NCBI RefSeq assembly: GCF_004138405.1
Contig: NZ_PRLL01000024.1
Coordinates: 1-8,145 of the forward strand
Source: Candidatus Nanosyncoccus nanoralicus
GTDB lineage: Bacteria > Patescibacteriota > Saccharimonadia > Saccharimonadales > Saccharimonadaceae
DNA: 8,145 nucleotides
Direction: 5' to 3'
This document shows positions 5,363 through 8,145 of this stretch, in pieces. The stretch's first letter is position 1; each line of letters opens with the position of its first letter. The position numbers and the translations under genes were made by a program. The notes beneath the pieces were generated by a model, which made no database searches, had not been told where the DNA came from, and saw only the letters and a list, made by a program, of their open reading frames with translations.

Positions 5363-7153
5363 ATGAGTAGTACTGAGAGTTTTGAGACCGAACGTGTGGA
5401 CCGAATGCGACACACCTTGAGTCATGTGATGGCAACTGCTCTGACAGAGATGTATCCAGGGATTCAGTTTGGTGTGGGCCCTGCGATTAAAGATGGTTTT
5501 TATTATGATGTTGATCTTTCTCGAGTAAAGACAAAAAATAATGAAGTGGTAAAAATCTCTGATGCTGACCTGCCTAAAATTGAGAAGAAAATGAGGGGCG
5601 TGATTGCGCGGGGTTTTGAGATGCAATATTCAGAAAAAAGTCGCGCGGAAGCACTAGATTGGGCAAAACAGAGTGGGCAAGATTTTAAGGTTGAATTAAT
5701 TAATGAGCTACCAGAAGACGAAGTTATTTCATTTTATCAACTAGGCGATTTTACTGATCTATGTAAGGGGCCACATATTGTAAGTGCAAAAGAAGTTGGT
5801 GCTTTTAAATTGATGCGAGTTGCGGGTGCATATTGGAGGGGAGACGAGAATAAGCCAATGTTGACTCGTATTTATGGTGTGGCTTTTGAAACTGAAGATG
5901 AGCTTAAAGAGTATCTCGAGAGAATTGAGGAAGCAAAAGCTAGAGATCACAGAAAACTGGGTAAGGAATTGGATCTATTTTGTTTTTCTGATCTTGTAGG
6001 TGCGGGATTGCCACTATTTTCACCACGAGGAACAGTGCTTAGGGAAATGATGTCAGGATACTCGTTATCACTAAGAGGAGCTTCTGGGTTTGAGAAAGTG
6101 TGGACGCCGAATATTACAAAAATGGACCTCTATAAGACTTCTGGGCACTATGCTAAATTTGGTGATGAGCTATTTATTGTGCATTCACAGGTGAACGGAG
6201 AGAATTTTGCATTAAAACCAATGAATTGTCCGCACCATGCACAGATTTTTGCTTCAAGACCACGCACTTATAAAGAAATGCCTGTTCGATATATGGAAGC
6301 AACCACGGATTATCGTGATGAAAAATCCGGAGAATTAGGTGGGCTTTCCAGGGTGCGTTCTTTGACACAGGATGATTCACACGTCTTCTGTCGTAAATCC
6401 CAAATTGAGGATGAAATTAAGAATTTAATTAGAATTGTGCGTGAATTATATGCGACGGTCGGGATGGGGAAGCTAAGAGCAAGACTTTCTTACCGTTCTG
6501 ATGAAGATAAATATCTGGGGGATATGAGTCTTTGGGAAATGGCACAGGCGCAAATTAAGAGTGCGGCAATTGATAATGGATTAGATTTCTTTGAGGCAGA
6601 GGGTGAAGCAGCCTTTTATGGACCAAAGATTGATTTTATGGCGGAGGATGCAATCGGTCGCGAACACCAGGTTGCGACAGTGCAGCTCGATTTTGTGCAG
6701 CCGGAGCGCTTTGATCTTAATTTTGTGAATGAAAAAGGTGAAAAAGAGCGACCAGTGATGGTACACCATGCGACACTAGGTTCAATTGAAAGATTCCTCT
6801 CAGTATTTATTGAACATACAGCTGGCTGGTTCCCATTCTGGTGTGCACCTGAACAAGTCAGAATTGTAACAGTGAATGATGGGGTACTAGATTATGTTTC
6901 AGAGATTGAGGATGTGCTGAAGCAAATTGTGCTAGACAAGCCGTTAAAATATAATGAACTAAGATTTACGACCGACAAGACGGATGATTCACTAGGGAAG
7001 AAGATTCGTCGTGCAACTTCAATGAAGATTCCAGTGATTTTGGTCGTTGGTCCAAAAGATATGGAAGCAAGAACCGTCAGTGTGAGGTTGAAAGATGAGG
7101 AAAAAACAGTAGACCTAAAGAGTCTGAGTGATTTTCTGAAAGCTTTGGCTTAA
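5363..7153 (+). CDS. thrS: Threonyl-tRNA synthetase lacking the N-terminal TGS domain
   Basis: A cytoplasmic class II synthetase that charges tRNA-Thr; 596 residues against about 640 for E. coli ThrRS. The ubiquitin-like TGS domain (about 60 residues) is absent and the protein opens directly into the editing domain. HTLSH (His17, His21) and DLCKGPH (Cys134, His138) supply the four metal/editing residues, with GPAIKDGFYYDVDL and AGAYWRGD also matching. In the catalytic core are motif 1 (near GLPLFSPRGTVLREMM), MNCPHH (Cys289), motif 2 YRDEKSGELGGLSRVR, TQDDSHVF (His340) and motif 3 HHATLGSIERF (His468). Cys289, His340 and His468 correspond to the zinc ligands that recognise threonine. The C-terminal anticodon-binding domain starts near 495 (APEQVRIVTV). 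The start was chosen at ATG 5363 for its Shine-Dalgarno sequence. It is followed after 17 bp by miaA with no terminator, so the two are probably co-transcribed. All key residues are present and it should edit and charge normally. Confidence 0.96.
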   Translation: MSSTESFETERVDRMRHTLSHVMATALTEMYPGIQFGVGPAIKDGFYYDVDLSRVKTKNNEVVKISDADLPKIEKKMRGVIARGFEMQYSEKSRAEALDWAKQSGQDFKVELINELPEDEVISFYQLGDFTDLCKGPHIVSAKEVGAFKLMRVAGAYWRGDENKPMLTRIYGVAFETEDELKEYLERIEEAKARDHRKLGKELDLFCFSDLVGAGLPLFSPRGTVLREMMSGYSLSLRGASGFEKVWTPNITKMDLYKTSGHYAKFGDELFIVHSQVNGENFALKPMNCPHHAQIFASRPRTYKEMPVRYMEATTDYRDEKSGELGGLSRVRSLTQDDSHVFCRKSQIEDEIKNLIRIVRELYATVGMGKLRARLSYRSDEDKYLGDMSLWEMAQAQIKSAAIDNGLDFFEAEGEAAFYGPKIDFMAEDAIGREHQVATVQLDFVQPERFDLNFVNEKGEKERPVMVHHATLGSIERFLSVFIEHTAGWFPFWCAPEQVRIVTVNDGVLDYVSEIEDVLKQIVLDKPLKYNELRFTTDKTDDSLGKKIRRATSMKIPVILVVGPKDMEARTVSVRLKDEEKTVDLKSLSDFLKALA

Positions 7154-7170
7154 TCTTTTGCTGGATAGAC

Positions 7171-7908
7171 ATGGTGAAACCAGTAATAGTAATAGTTGGT
7201 CCTACCGCCTCTGGTAAAACAGGGGCGGCTATTGCTTTGGCATTAGAAATCGATGGAGAAATTATTTGTGCGGATTCGAGAACGATTTACCGAGGAATGG
7301 ACGTGGGCACGGCTAAGCCTAGTATGGAGGAGAGGAAAAATATTGTTCATTTTGGATTAGACCTTGTGAATCCAGACGAGCGATTTACGGTATACGAATG
7401 GAAGAAATATGCTGAACAAAAAATTTATGAGATAAGAATGAGGGGGAAATATCCGATTGTTGTCGGTGGGACGGGGCTTTATATTGATGCTTTAATCTAT
7501 GATTATCAATTTAATCAGGAAAGAAAGAGTGACCAACTCGATCGAAAAGAAATTGGAGAAGATTTTTTGGTTTATGGGGTGCAGTGGAGTAGCGAGGAAA
7601 TTAGGGAAAGAATTAAACTTCGTGAACAACAGATGTTTGAAAACGAGGAATTAGTTTTAGAGACGGTAAAATTAGCTAAGCGTTTTGATTGGAGTTTACA
7701 ATCTATGCGAAGTAATATTTATCAGTTCGTATGGCGAATGTTGAATAAGGAAATTACAAAAGAAGAGGCTGTAACCCTTGGGGCGTATGATGATTATCAT
7801 TTGGCGAAGAGGCAGATGACTTGGTTCAAAAGGAACAAACAAATTCGGTGGTGTAGGTTAAAAGATTTGAACGCTGAAATTATAAAAGATGTGAAGTCTT
7901 TAGAATAA
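7171..7908 (+). CDS. miaA: tRNA dimethylallyltransferase, short form
   Basis: Transfers a dimethylallyl group from DMAPP to N6 of A37 in tRNAs reading UNN codons. The 245-residue protein is shorter than the usual 300 or so. Visible are the P-loop GPTASGKT (10-17), DSRTIYRGMDVGTAKP (about 36-51) with the catalytic Asp and the tRNA/DMAPP loop, VVGGTGLYIDAL (about 97-108) and the C-terminal RQMTWFKRNKQIRW. The middle is reduced: most of the tRNA-clamping insertion is missing, and the usual S-x-GY-K-E segment is replaced by SMRSNIYQFVW near 178-188. The reading frame is intact, so this looks like family-wide shrinkage, not decay. ATG 7171 has no clear Shine-Dalgarno sequence and follows thrS by 17 bp, so it probably depends on upstream translation. 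The source of DMAPP is not visible here. Confidence 0.93.
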   Translation: MVKPVIVIVGPTASGKTGAAIALALEIDGEIICADSRTIYRGMDVGTAKPSMEERKNIVHFGLDLVNPDERFTVYEWKKYAEQKIYEIRMRGKYPIVVGGTGLYIDALIYDYQFNQERKSDQLDRKEIGEDFLVYGVQWSSEEIRERIKLREQQMFENEELVLETVKLAKRFDWSLQSMRSNIYQFVWRMLNKEITKEEAVTLGAYDDYHLAKRQMTWFKRNKQIRWCRLKDLNAEIIKDVKSLE

Positions 7909-7921
7909 AAAGTTTATGATG

Positions 7922-7930
7922 TGGTAAAAT
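7922..7930 (+). promoter_or_regulatory. Extended -10 promoter (TGGTAAAAT) before the winged-helix gene
   Basis: TGG followed by TAAAAT (7925-7930) ends 9 bp before ATG 7940, which predicts a leader of about 0-3 nt. No -35 and no Shine-Dalgarno sequence are visible. Together with 2961-2969 it defines a repeated promoter style in this window. Confidence 0.65.
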
Positions 7931-7939
7931 AGAGTTAAG

Positions 7940-8145
7940 ATGAGTAAAGAAAATAATACTCCATTAGAAAAACTATTTGGATCAAAAACTAGAACAAAAT
8001 TATTAAGTCTATTTTTTGGTAATCCTGAACGTTCTTTCTATGTCCGTGAAATGACACGGGTGATTGAGGAGCAGATTAACTCAGTGAGGCGAGAGTTGTT
8101 AAATCTTGAAGGAATAGGGATTATTAAAAACGAAACCTATGATAA
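7940..8145 (+). CDS. Winged helix-turn-helix DNA-binding protein, 3'-truncated by the window edge
   Basis: The frame is open from ATG 7940 to the end of the window (68 codons) without a stop. The sequence reads KLFGSKTRTKLLSLFFGNPE, then SFYVREMTRVIEEQINSVRRELLNLEGIGII. This is the pattern of a winged helix: helix 1 (TRTKLLSLFF), helix 2 (VREMTRVI), recognition helix (NSVRRELLNLEGIGII) and the start of the wing (KNETYD). Small regulators of this kind are common in Patescibacteria. The target and the rest of the protein lie beyond the window. It has its own extended -10 promoter 31 bp after miaA, so it is a separate transcription unit, though no terminator lies between them and read-through is possible. 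Confidence 0.8.
   Translation, partial: MSKENNTPLEKLFGSKTRTKLLSLFFGNPERSFYVREMTRVIEEQINSVRRELLNLEGIGIIKNETYD

Noticed and set aside
7171..7908. miaA as a pseudogene because it is short
   Set aside because: The frame is intact from start to stop with the catalytic motifs and the C-terminal motif in place; the missing part is internal, consistent with lineage-specific reduction.
1..8145. UGA recoding (Gly or Trp), CRISPR array, insertion sequence or prophage
   Set aside because: No in-frame UGA occurs within the genes and Trp is encoded by TGG where checked. No regularly spaced repeats, transposase, integrase or terminal inverted repeats were seen by eye.

Overview
The window is a compact, low-GC bacterial chromosome segment. 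Its gene set suggests a reduced-genome member of the Candidate Phyla Radiation (Patescibacteria), most likely Saccharibacteria (TM7). This assignment is an inference from four things: a ThrRS with no TGS domain, a shortened MiaA, a PolA with a vestigial proofreading domain, and a RhuM-Fic-like protein beside core genes. UGA is never read through inside any of the genes, so the UGA=Gly code of Gracilibacteria/Absconditabacteria does not apply. All six genes whose ends are visible stop with TAA.

Layout: (1) 1-1978 (+), the 3' part of polA (DNA polymerase I), cut by the left window edge. (2) 1968-2960 (+), a RhuM-family protein with a C-terminal Fic/Doc-like domain whose catalytic motif is degenerate; its GTG start overlaps the end of polA by 11 bp. 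(3) 2977-5113 (+), a two-gene unit with its own extended -10 promoter: a small three-helix membrane protein of unknown function, then a membrane GT2 glycosyltransferase, overlapping by 11 bp at a GTG start and closed by a strong intrinsic terminator. (4) 5222-5298 (-), tRNA-Val(UAC) with encoded CCA, followed by its own terminator; it converges with the glycosyltransferase unit and diverges from thrS. (5) 5363-7908 (+), thrS then miaA, 17 bp apart, probably one transcript. (6) 7940-end (+), the first 68 codons of a winged-helix DNA-binding protein with its own promoter, cut by the right edge.

Functionally this is mostly housekeeping: DNA repair and replication (polA), translation (tRNA-Val, ThrRS, MiaA) and envelope polysaccharide synthesis (glycosyltransferase). 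The least ordinary item is the RhuM/pseudo-Fic fusion coupled to polA. A second recurring theme is very short leaders: near-consensus extended -10 elements lie 7-11 bp before two start codons and before the tRNA 5' end, which implies leaderless or nearly leaderless transcripts. No CRISPR array, insertion sequence, integrase or repeat family was seen. No gap between genes exceeds 300 bp.
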